This document shows positions 17,875-25,404 of a DNA stretch of 64,000 nucleotides, piece by piece. Position numbers and translations under genes: made by a program. This DNA comes from Bacteroidota bacterium (GTDB lineage Bacteria; Bacteroidota; Bacteroidia; NS11-12g; UBA9320): the NCBI GenBank assembly GCA_013359235.1, contig JABWCE010000004.1, positions 82,931-146,930 of the forward strand, in the 5' to 3' direction. Positions within the stretch are counted from its first letter, which is position 1, and every line of letters begins with the position of its first letter. The notes under the pieces are model-generated. The model saw nothing but the letters and a program-made list of their open reading frames with translations, searched no databases and was not told the DNA's origin.

Positions 17875-19028
17875 AATTCTTCGTAATCTAAACAAATCTT
17901 TTCCCAATAATATTCTTTTTTCAATTGTTTGTTATTGATAGATAATTTACATCTTAAATTATAATCTTTAATTAGATTTGCCAACTTCTCTGATAAGTCT
18001 GAAGCGTCAGGAAAGCAAAGTAATCCATTTTCAAGATGATTTATTACCTCTGGTGTGCCTCCAACTTTAGTTGCTACAATTGGCATTTCCATTCCAATTG
18101 CCTCCATCAGTGTATTTGCAACACCTTCGTGCCTCGATGGGAGAACAAAAATATCAGATTCTTCCATACCTTTCAAATGAAATGGTGGTTCTACAAAACC
18201 TCTCCATTCAATGTAATTGTTCAATTCCAAAATATTTGCCAATTCTCTTTCTTTTGAGTGAACTGAGACATTCCCATAAATTAATAATTTAAAATTATTT
18301 ATTTTACATTGAGTTTTTAATAAATGTAATGAGTATATTAAAATATCACCTCCCTTTTGATGTGGTCTTCCTCCACCCATAAAACAAATTTTAACAATTT
18401 CAGAGTTATTATTAGTTTTAGATTTAGATGACAAATTTGAATCGATACCATTGCTAATTATTGAAAAATTTCTGACTGGAATTTTCCATAATTTTAAAAG
18501 ATTTATAAAATAAATACAGGCAGAGCTATATCCGTCAACATTTGACAGCATTTTAAGTATTTCATTCCTTTTAAAAAATGGGAAATAATTATCAACTGGG
18601 TCAAGTGAAAGTGTGCCATGCATAGTATTAAGGTATTTTATTTTAGGCTTCTTTTCTTTTATAATCGAAGCTAAATAATAGTCCCATACAAGATGTGCAT
18701 GTACAGCATTAATATTATTTGCTTCTAAAAAATCACAAACTTTTTTAGACCATAAATTTAATTTTATTTTTTCTATTTTTAATTTGTTTTTTAAAAAAGT
18801 AACTAAAAATCGAATATATTTATTTGTGATTTTAAAAAAGTATTTACCTAAAACTAAATGTTTTTCAGGTTCAATTAATCCTTTGTAATAAGTTGCAATT
18901 TCAGAATTAGTGACTAAAAATAATTCTACTTTTTCAGAATTAAAATATCGTAAAATATTACTCAAAACACTTTCTACTCCTGCTTTCCCGGGTGAAATTA
19001 GAAAGATTGCAATTTTTATTTTTTTCAT
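17850..19028 (-). CDS. Glycosyltransferase family 4 (GT-B)
   Basis: The 392-residue GT-B enzyme has an N-terminal acceptor domain with the glycine-rich loop ISPGKAGVESVLSNIL and a C-terminal donor domain. The donor domain has KICFMGGGRPHQKGGDIL, then DIFVLPSRHEGVANTLMEA and MPIVATKVGGTPEVI, which carry the family's two conserved glutamates. Typical roles are mannosyl-, glucosyl- or galactosyl-transfer in capsule or O-antigen assembly. ATG 19028 is preferred over a TTG at 19034. Its 3' end overlaps the convergent GT2 gene by 25 nt. Confidence 0.92.
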   Translation of the reverse strand: MKKIKIAIFLISPGKAGVESVLSNILRYFNSEKVELFLVTNSEIATYYKGLIEPEKHLVLGKYFFKITNKYIRFLVTFLKNKLKIEKIKLNLWSKKVCDFLEANNINAVHAHLVWDYYLASIIKEKKPKIKYLNTMHGTLSLDPVDNYFPFFKRNEILKMLSNVDGYSSACIYFINLLKLWKIPVRNFSIISNGIDSNLSSKSKTNNNSEIVKICFMGGGRPHQKGGDILIYSLHLLKTQCKINNFKLLIYGNVSVHSKERELANILELNNYIEWRGFVEPPFHLKGMEESDIFVLPSRHEGVANTLMEAIGMEMPIVATKVGGTPEVINHLENGLLCFPDASDLSEKLANLIKDYNLRCKLSINNKQLKKEYYWEKICLDYEEFYEKFALK

Positions 19029-19151
19029 ATTCAAATTGCGAAATTAAACCCTTTTCCCCGAGTTTATCTTTCAGTGGATTAAATTGGGCAGATTTTTAAG
19101 TATTAAAGGTTTTAAAGAATTATATTATTTTAGCCGAAAAATATTTTTTTA

Positions 19152-20018
19152 GTGTCAAAAATTTTAGCAGGTATCATTTCTTACAATGGTATCAATTTTT
19201 TGAATGATTGTATTGGTTCTTGTTTAAAATCAAATTTAAATGTATTAGTTGTTGATAATAATTCTAATGATGGCAGTATAAATTTTCTTACAAAAATTGA
19301 AAGTATTAAATTAATAAAAAACCAAGTAAACTATGGATTTACATATTCAGCAAATCAATTATTGAATTTTGCTACATTAAATAAGTTTGAATATCTACTA
19401 TTGCTTAATCAAGATACTTCTTTTGATGAAAAAATGCCTGAAATGCTATTAAACAGTATTGAAAATAATAAGGGTTTTGCTATTGTATCACCCATACATA
19501 AAAACGAATTAGGTAAATTAGAATATCAATTTGAATTAAATTGTATGAATTTTAAAATAGATTTGGAAAGTAAATTTGGTGATACAATTGAAGTGCCCTT
19601 TGTAAATGCTGCATGTTGGCTGATTGATATGAAAAAAATCTCTGAGATAGGGATTTTCAATCCAATATTTAATAACTACGGCGGTGATTTGAACTTTTGC
19701 CACAGAACAATCTTTTCAGGTTATAAAATTGGTATAAATACCAAGTCGTGCATTATTCATAAAAAAGAAGATTTCGATTACCAGAAAAGCATTATCAAAA
19801 CCATAAAAACAAATAATACATACAATCTGGCTTTGCTTATTAATCCATTAGAAAATGTGAATATAACAGGTAAATTTTTTTCTTTATTTAAAAATATGGT
19901 TAAATCATTTATTAAATTAAATTTTAAGAGTGTACTTATATTTACAATAACTTTTTTTTATTTAATGTATATGCTAAAAGATGTATTAAAATTAAGAAAA
20001 ACTATGAAATTTATTTGA
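19152..20018 (+). CDS. Glycosyltransferase family 2, rhamnosyltransferase-like
   Basis: The 288-residue protein starts with GTG at 19152 (KILAGIISYNGINFLNDCI). The order VLVVDNNSNDGS, LIKNQVNYGFTYSANQLL, LLLLNQDTSF, VNAACWLIDMKKISEIG and GGDLNFCHRTIFSGYKIG is that of the WbbL-like rhamnosyltransferase subgroup, in which the DXD is replaced by a QDT-type motif. A hydrophobic C-terminal stretch (VLIFTITFFYLMYML) may anchor it in the membrane. It closes the glycan cluster; the next gene is a phosphatase 78 nt away. Confidence 0.88.
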   Translation: MSKILAGIISYNGINFLNDCIGSCLKSNLNVLVVDNNSNDGSINFLTKIESIKLIKNQVNYGFTYSANQLLNFATLNKFEYLLLLNQDTSFDEKMPEMLLNSIENNKGFAIVSPIHKNELGKLEYQFELNCMNFKIDLESKFGDTIEVPFVNAACWLIDMKKISEIGIFNPIFNNYGGDLNFCHRTIFSGYKIGINTKSCIIHKKEDFDYQKSIIKTIKTNNTYNLALLINPLENVNITGKFFSLFKNMVKSFIKLNFKSVLIFTITFFYLMYMLKDVLKLRKTMKFI

Positions 20019-20084
20019 TGAGGTAATTTAGATTATTTTGGTTTATGTCTTCACCTGCTTACTTAACTTTTCACAAAAACTTTA

Positions 20085-20092
20085 TATATTTG
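20085..20092 (+). promoter_or_regulatory. -7 box directly upstream of the inositol monophosphatase gene
   Basis: TATATTTG matches TAnnTTTG exactly and ends 4 nt before the ATG at 20097. If used, the transcript would be leaderless or nearly so. No TTTG is seen at -33. Confidence 0.4.
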
Positions 20093-20096
20093 CTTG

Positions 20097-20888
20097 ATGT
20101 CAAGTACTGGGATAATAAATGAAGCAATCAATATTACATTGCAAACAGGTAAATATCTATTAGCAGAATCGAAAAACTTTAATCAAAATGCAATTGAAGT
20201 TAAATCTTTAAATCAATTAGTGAGTTATGTTGATATTACTGCTGAGAAAATGCTTGTTGAAGGATTAAATAAAATTTTGCCCGAAGCAGGTTTTATTACC
20301 GAAGAAAAAACTATTAATAAACTTTCAGAAAATTTAAACTGGATAATAGACCCGCTTGATGGCACTACAAATTTTATGCACGGAGTACCTGTATTTGCTG
20401 TAAGTGTAGCATTGTACAACAAAAACGAACCTTTACTTGGAATTGTATTTGACGTATGCAACAACCAACTTTTTTGGGCTGATAATAGTGGTGCTTTTTG
20501 TAATGATGAGAAAATTACTGTTTCGGCAAACTATAACTTGAGTAAAAGCCTTTTGGCAACTGGTTTCCCTTATTACGATTTTGATGGGATGAAAAGCTAT
20601 CTAGATACTCTAAAAACATTAATGAAACATACACGTGGACTTAGAAGATTGGGAAGTGCAGCCATTGATTTGGCTTATGTTGCTTGTGGTAAATTTGAAG
20701 GTTTTTTCGAGTATGGTCTTCAGCCTTGGGATGTAGCCGCTGGTGCATTTATTATTGAAAAAGCTGGTGGGCGAGTTTGTGATTTTAATGGTAAACAAAA
20801 CTGGCTTTTTGGCAAAGAAATTATTGCTTCAAATAGTAAGATTTTTAATACATATTTTGAGATAATAAATTCTAATTTCATTAAATAA
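20097..20888 (+). CDS. suhB: Inositol monophosphatase family protein
   Basis: The 263-residue Mg-dependent phosphatase carries all the family metal and catalytic motifs: ITEEKT (Glu69, Glu70), WIIDPLDGTTNFMHG (Asp85, Asp88, Thr90) and the C-terminal PWDVAAGAFIIEKAGG. It removes phosphate from inositol-1-phosphate or similar sugar and nucleotide phosphates; SuhB in enterobacteria also aids rRNA transcription, but that cannot be assumed here. ATG at 20097 is used; a TTG precedes it directly. The amidase gene starts 2 nt after its stop, so the two probably share an mRNA. Confidence 0.93.
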   Translation: MSSTGIINEAINITLQTGKYLLAESKNFNQNAIEVKSLNQLVSYVDITAEKMLVEGLNKILPEAGFITEEKTINKLSENLNWIIDPLDGTTNFMHGVPVFAVSVALYNKNEPLLGIVFDVCNNQLFWADNSGAFCNDEKITVSANYNLSKSLLATGFPYYDFDGMKSYLDTLKTLMKHTRGLRRLGSAAIDLAYVACGKFEGFFEYGLQPWDVAAGAFIIEKAGGRVCDFNGKQNWLFGKEIIASNSKIFNTYFEIINSNFIK

Positions 20889-20890
20889 TA

Positions 20891-22177
20891 ATGAATCTTA
20901 TTAAAGTTAAAGTTGTAGTAATTCTGAGTAGTTTAAGCTTTCTTTGCCAATCGCAAACAAATTTACATTTTGCTAAAATCAATGATTTTTATTCATTGAT
21001 TAACGCTGAAATATTTGAACAAAAACTATTCACTTTTAATGCAGGCAAATTTAAATTCACATCATTAATTGTAGAAACCGAGAATAAAAGTGATGCTGAA
21101 ATTAAGATTTTTTATAAATCAAAAATCGGTATAGAAACTTATGTTACTTCAAAAATTGATTATAACGAAAACGTTGATATATCTACATATTGCAGCAAAC
21201 TAAATGTATTTGAAGAAGAGCAAAGTATTGTAAAAATTGATTTTGGAAATTTTAAAGGAAAAGTAAAAATTATATTGCTTTATGCTCCAAAAACTGAGAT
21301 TGAGTTAAAAAATAAATTTTATAAGTTTTCAAACCCTTGTAATAAACCACCAATGATAAGTTATACCGAATGGCGAAAAGGCTTGCCCAACCCTAAGCCA
21401 CCACGTGTAAAAACCAAAATTGAGCATTTGGTAATTCATCACTCTGCGGGTTCAAACAATGATACAGACTATCTTAATACTATTAGAAATATTTATCTTT
21501 TGCACACCCAAAGCAATGGATGGGACGATATTGGTTACAATTTTTTGATAGCACCTGACGGTACAATATTTAACGGACGCGACCCACTTGGGGCAGGTGA
21601 TGACGATGATATACTCGGCGCTCATTTTTGTTCAAAAAATCAAAATACAATGGGAATTTGCCTTATGGGAAATTTTATGACAAAAAAACCTGACTATAGG
21701 GCAATATATTCATTAAAATATCTTTTGGCTTGGAAACTAAAAAAAGACAAATTAGATGCTTTCGGGCAAACAAAACATCCTCAGCCTGACGGAAATATGC
21801 TCGATAACATTTGCGGTCATCGCAATGGTTGCAGTACTTCGTGCCCCGGCGATTCGCTTTATTTGATTTTGAATAATATTAAATTTGAATCTGCACGCAT
21901 TGCCGATAGTTGCGGATTGAAATTAGATTTTATTGAACCGAAAATTGTAAGTTTTGTTTCAGTTTTTCCCAATCCGGCTACCGATAAAATTTATTTTGTT
22001 TTAAAAACTGAAAAAGTTGTGATTTTAAAAGTATTAAAAAGCAATGGCAGCTTGGTTTTGCATGAAAAAATTTATACTGAAAAACCTCTTGAAATAAATC
22101 TCGAAAAAGGAATATATTTTTACCAGCTAATTTCAGAAAATAAAATTATAGAAAAGAGTAAATTTATGATTTTTTAA
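20891..22177 (+). CDS. Secreted PGRP / N-acetylmuramoyl-L-alanine amidase with T9SS sorting domain
   Basis: The 428-residue protein has a signal peptide (ILSSLSFLCQSQ). Around residue 183 begins an amidase_2/PGRP domain: LVIHHSAGS with the first zinc His, GWDDIGYNFLIAPDGTIFNG, then MLDNICGHRNGCSTSCPGD with the second His and the Cys zinc ligand. The enzyme cleaves the amide between N-acetylmuramic acid and the stem peptide. A type IX sorting domain ends it (VFPNPATDKIYFVL ... LEKGIYFYQLISENK). So it is likely to act outside the cell, on foreign or shed peptidoglycan, rather than in cell-wall recycling. It sits 2 nt downstream of the phosphatase gene. Confidence 0.9.
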   Translation: MNLIKVKVVVILSSLSFLCQSQTNLHFAKINDFYSLINAEIFEQKLFTFNAGKFKFTSLIVETENKSDAEIKIFYKSKIGIETYVTSKIDYNENVDISTYCSKLNVFEEEQSIVKIDFGNFKGKVKIILLYAPKTEIELKNKFYKFSNPCNKPPMISYTEWRKGLPNPKPPRVKTKIEHLVIHHSAGSNNDTDYLNTIRNIYLLHTQSNGWDDIGYNFLIAPDGTIFNGRDPLGAGDDDDILGAHFCSKNQNTMGICLMGNFMTKKPDYRAIYSLKYLLAWKLKKDKLDAFGQTKHPQPDGNMLDNICGHRNGCSTSCPGDSLYLILNNIKFESARIADSCGLKLDFIEPKIVSFVSVFPNPATDKIYFVLKTEKVVILKVLKSNGSLVLHEKIYTEKPLEINLEKGIYFYQLISENKIIEKSKFMIF

Positions 22178-22189
22178 AAAATGAAATTG

Positions 22190-22783
22190 TCAAAATAATT
22201 TAATTCCCAGACAAAAATCTACAATATGGTTGCGGTACCAATAACTTTCATTATCACCAGTACCTTGATAATATGAATAATAAAATTTTGCTTTGTTATA
22301 TTCGTAAGTAGCGTATGTATAAAACTTTTTTTTCTTAATTGAAAACTTATATCCAAAACCAGCTTTATAAAACAATGGCTTTAATTCATCACTGTATTTT
22401 TGAAAATAAATACCAAAACTACTTATAAAAAAAGGTGTATTTTTTTTAGAATAAAAATCATAATTATATCTAATAAAAACCGATTTTGCAGTAAACCTAC
22501 TAATAAATAACATATTATATACTGTAGGAGCTAAAAGTTTACTAACACCAAACCCAACTTGCGATTTTTTACTTAATCTGTAATTATAAACAAGCCTTGC
22601 GTTATAAATTGTTCTGTTATAAGTAGCTTTTGAAACTGAACCCTCTAAATATATTGAATTTTTTTTTCTGAAATTAGTATCAAAGTTCGATTTAATTGAA
22701 TTAAAACTATTAGAAAAACTAATAGAACTGAAAAAAATGCCTATAACCAATATTTTCCATTTTGAATTTAGTATTTTATCCAT
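22190..22783 (-). CDS. Probable small outer-membrane beta-barrel protein
   Basis: A 197-residue protein with a signal peptide (ILVIGIFFSSISFSNS) and then alternating, aromatic-rich strands such as FISRFTAKSVFIRYNYDF, GFGYKFSI and FYTYATYEYN. It ends in a phenylalanine after a strand (FCLGIKLF), as outer-membrane barrels do. No family recognised. Its ATG lies inside the 3' end of the upstream lipoprotein gene (16-nt overlap), so the two are probably translated together. It is the last gene of the minus-strand 22.2-24.9 kb locus. Confidence 0.65.
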   Translation of the reverse strand: MDKILNSKWKILVIGIFFSSISFSNSFNSIKSNFDTNFRKKNSIYLEGSVSKATYNRTIYNARLVYNYRLSKKSQVGFGVSKLLAPTVYNMLFISRFTAKSVFIRYNYDFYSKKNTPFFISSFGIYFQKYSDELKPLFYKAGFGYKFSIKKKKFYTYATYEYNKAKFYYSYYQGTGDNESYWYRNHIVDFCLGIKLF

Positions 22784-23406
22784 ATATCATAGTATTTATT
22801 TGCGTCAAAAATGTATTTGAATATCTTCTTTTCCTTGGTATTTCTTGAATGTAAATATAAAGTTATAAAAATGTGAGAATAACTTGGCGCACTTTGGTAT
22901 AAAAACTGCTGATTGAATTTTTTTAAGCTATCATAATGGATATATTCTCTGTTGTTGGTAGATAAAGAATGATAATATTCGTAAGTATCCATTTGATATT
23001 TTCCCGAAGAATCTTCTAAAGTAATAGTTCTACGCCATTTAGGATAAATACCATACCCGAATGTGTTTTTTATTTCGGGTATAACCCTTCTTTCGTTATC
23101 CCATGGGAATTGCCATTTTGATTCGAGCAATACTGCAGCAAAATATTCATTCTTTTTAAGTTTGAATAATTTTACAAATTTACTTCCATTGCCAAATGAA
23201 TCAGTAGTAATTGTATCTATCGGTGCATAACCGGATGGTTCGCCCCATTCAGTTTTTGTATGATATATTACAACTTTACAAGGATTTACTTTTAGATATT
23301 TAATACCCGAAATAAGTTTAACATTAATTTCAGTATCAAAATTGTCGTATCTACATCCCAAAAAAAGAGATAATAATATTAAAATAAAGATATAATTAGT
23401 TTTCAA
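22768..23406 (-). CDS. Lipoprotein, unknown function
   Basis: A 212-residue protein whose N-terminus ILILLSLFLGCRYD is a clean lipobox; Cys18 would be lipidated. The body looks beta-rich with many Tyr and Trp (WQFPWDNERRVIPEI, YGIYPKWRRTITL). No family recognised. Start is TTG at 23406; no closer ATG fits. Overlaps the next gene by 16 nt. Confidence 0.65.
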   Translation of the reverse strand: MKTNYIFILILLSLFLGCRYDNFDTEINVKLISGIKYLKVNPCKVVIYHTKTEWGEPSGYAPIDTITTDSFGNGSKFVKLFKLKKNEYFAAVLLESKWQFPWDNERRVIPEIKNTFGYGIYPKWRRTITLEDSSGKYQMDTYEYYHSLSTNNREYIHYDSLKKFNQQFLYQSAPSYSHIFITLYLHSRNTKEKKIFKYIFDANKYYDIWIKY

Positions 23407-23451
23407 TTATTGTTATATTTTTTAAAATTTAATTTAAATTAATGTACAAAT

Positions 23452-24690
23452 TTAATCAAAAAAACCAATAGTTATTTCCATTTCGCCATCAAGGGTAAAA
23501 GTTTTTTTATAACCATTACGTGTTAATTTGTTAATTACTCTTGTTTCAGTTGACCATCCACCTGTTGTGGGTGATATGCCAGGATGTTCTATTTTCAAAA
23601 TCTCTGTATTGGTGCCACTAACATTATGATAAGTCCATCCATACTGAAAGCCCTCTTCTTCCATTCTTGTAGCAGTACTTTCGGGTATATCATTATCAAT
23701 ATCATGTATGCTATGCGACTTGAAACCCATTGAAGGATCATTTTCATACAATATTAAATATACATTGTGAATTGTTGGGTCATAATTTTGATATAATAAT
23801 CTATTTATCGTTTCAGGATTATTTTCTTTTCCTTTATTACATGTTCTACTTCCATTGCTTTTAGTTTTGCACCTTTTTATATCACAATTTTTCCCCCAAG
23901 CAGTAGCATGCCATAGATATTCTCTTGTTGCCGTAGAATTGTTGTCAACCTCAGAACGTCTATCTATAAGTTTCAATGGTGTTGCCCTCGTAGTAGAGTT
24001 AGTCATATCAAAAATTCCATAGGTATAATAAATTTCATATTTTCCTATTAAATGACTTTCTTGAAATTCGTTAGTTGGGTGAGAACTTGAATTTTTATCT
24101 TTTTCATCCTTTGTAGATTTTAAATCAAGAATATAAAATTCTTTTCTCCCCGAAATTTTTGTATTTATTGAAACAGGATCTGTACAGTCTGTACAATTTT
24201 CTTTTGTTTCTCCATATTCTTCTTCGCACTTACCATCATTATCACAAACTTCATGTGATGATAACCCAAATCCAAACTCATCATGGCAGGTATTGTAAGT
24301 TCCTACCACCCATACATAATAATCATCAATATTATTTTCATCAATAATTACACTATCTAAATGCGAAATACCGCCTGTAGAATTAATAAAATAACCATAA
24401 TTATCTGTTTGATAATTAAAATCAGCAGATGGTATAGCTAAAAACTGCTTAGTTTTATCAATATTGTCTAATTCAGGAATAGAAACACCTATAAACCATA
24501 AACAATCTTTAAAATAAAATTGATAAAAAAGGCTTGAATCAAAGTCATTAGATGCAAACCTATTATTTACGTTATTATATACAGAGTTTTGATAATTTAT
24601 ACTCCTATTATTTAGTAATTCATATTGAATATGTTCGTTCATCGCCCAGTACAATATATTACTAATACAAAGACCTTCAACATCCCTCAT
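23452..24690 (-). CDS. Hypothetical protein, possibly the body of the upstream lipoprotein
   Basis: A 412-residue frame from ATG 24690 without a signal peptide, although its content looks extracytoplasmic. It has a cysteine cluster DGKCEEEYGETKENCTDC at about residues 160-180, like Cys-rich segments common in Bacteroidota lipoproteins. A second cysteine segment around CDIKRCKTKSNGSRTCNKG follows. The first 14 nt overlap the 3' end of the 83-residue lipoprotein gene in another frame. Either the two are coupled, or one base change has split a single lipoprotein of about 490 residues. The rest has no family I recognise. Confidence 0.6.
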   Translation of the reverse strand: MRDVEGLCISNILYWAMNEHIQYELLNNRSINYQNSVYNNVNNRFASNDFDSSLFYQFYFKDCLWFIGVSIPELDNIDKTKQFLAIPSADFNYQTDNYGYFINSTGGISHLDSVIIDENNIDDYYVWVVGTYNTCHDEFGFGLSSHEVCDNDGKCEEEYGETKENCTDCTDPVSINTKISGRKEFYILDLKSTKDEKDKNSSSHPTNEFQESHLIGKYEIYYTYGIFDMTNSTTRATPLKLIDRRSEVDNNSTATREYLWHATAWGKNCDIKRCKTKSNGSRTCNKGKENNPETINRLLYQNYDPTIHNVYLILYENDPSMGFKSHSIHDIDNDIPESTATRMEEEGFQYGWTYHNVSGTNTEILKIEHPGISPTTGGWSTETRVINKLTRNGYKKTFTLDGEMEITIGFFD

Positions 24691-24928
24691 TATATTTTGT
24701 ATCGTTTTGTACTAAGTCTGGTATTCCTCTGGCTATCCATCTTATTTGCCTTTCAATAATTGAAGAATCGTTAATTGTAGGTATATAAGATGAAATACCA
24801 TCAGAGCCCATTCCCGAAAAAATAAAATTACCTTTTTTAGAATCTAATTTTTCTCTTTTACATCCAAAATGAATTAATGTTACTATTGCTATAAATGCAA
24901 TGATAAAGTTTAAATTTTTATTTTTCAT
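24677..24928 (-). CDS. Short lipoprotein (possible N-terminal fragment)
   Basis: An 83-residue protein with a lipobox (VTLIHFGCKRE; lipidated Cys23). After the lipid anchor only 60 residues follow, and the frame ends within the start of the next gene (ATG of the next gene at 24690, TGA here at 24677-24679). The abrupt end and the missing signal peptide of the next frame suggest a frameshifted pair. It has a good promoter at 24976-25008 and starts the minus-strand locus. Confidence 0.55.
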   Translation of the reverse strand: MKNKNLNFIIAFIAIVTLIHFGCKREKLDSKKGNFIFSGMGSDGISSYIPTINDSSIIERQIRWIARGIPDLVQNDTKYNEGC

Positions 24929-24975
24929 AATTATAAATTTTTGATTATTTCAATTGATTATTTTAAATATTAAAA

Positions 24976-25008
24976 CAAAGATAAAATAAAAAATTTAAAT
25001 TATACAAA
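24976..25008 (-). promoter_or_regulatory. Promoter of the lipoprotein/OMP locus
   Basis: On the minus strand: TTTG (25005-25008), 21-nt spacer, TATCTTTG (24976-24983), a full match to the Bacteroidota pattern. It is 48 nt upstream of the ATG at 24928. Its -33 box is overlapped by the palindrome at 25002-25015. Confidence 0.6.
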
Positions 25009-25015
25009 TATGTAT
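25002..25015. promoter_or_regulatory. Candidate operator (palindrome) for the XRE regulator
   Basis: ATACA-AATA-TGTAT is a perfect inverted repeat with 5-bp arms. It covers the -33 box of the leftward promoter and lies 35 bp before the GTG of the XRE gene. Size and symmetry suit a small HTH dimer. AT-rich palindromes also arise by chance, so this is a proposal. Confidence 0.35.
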
Positions 25016-25049
25016 CAAAATTTTTTTTTAAATCTTAGTATTTCGTCAT

Positions 25050-25298
25050 GTGGTGCTAAAAAGAGACATTAACAAATTAAAAATAATAGGGTCTCATATC
25101 CGAAAATTAAGAAAAGCACAAAAAATATCACAAGAACAATTAGGTTTTGAGTCAAATATTCCAAGAATGCAAATTGCTAGGGTAGAAAGAGGTGAAATTA
25201 ATATGGGTATATTGTCTATTATTTCGATTTGTCAAGCATTAAACATAAGTTTAGAAGAATTTTTCAGTCAAATAAATTTAATAGATGAAATAGATTAA
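25050..25298 (+). CDS. XRE-family HTH transcriptional regulator
   Basis: An 82-residue protein that is almost only a Cro/CI-type helix-turn-helix: IGSHIRKLRKAQKISQEQLGFESNIPRMQIARVERGEINMGI, followed by a fifth helix (LSIISICQALNISLEEFFSQ). It would bind DNA as a dimer. Start is GTG at 25050 or 25053; no ATG fits the frame. It is transcribed away from the lipoprotein locus, with 121 bp between, and a palindrome in that gap makes autoregulation or control of the lipoprotein operon plausible. Confidence 0.88.
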   Translation: MVLKRDINKLKIIGSHIRKLRKAQKISQEQLGFESNIPRMQIARVERGEINMGILSIISICQALNISLEEFFSQINLIDEID

Positions 25299-25360
25299 TT
25301 CAAATTCCAATAAAAATTATCTATTATTTTATATAATGATTATTTAACATTAAAATAAAC

Positions 25361-25391
25361 TTTGCCCTTATTTTCATTAATATTACTTTTG
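25361..25391 (+). promoter_or_regulatory. Promoter of the RND/MMPL exporter gene
   Basis: TTTG (25361-25364), 19-nt spacer, TACTTTTG (25384-25391): the best match to the Bacteroidota promoter consensus in the window, 13 nt before the ATG at 25405. Confidence 0.7.
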
Positions 25392-25404
25392 CAAACCTAT
25401 AAAA

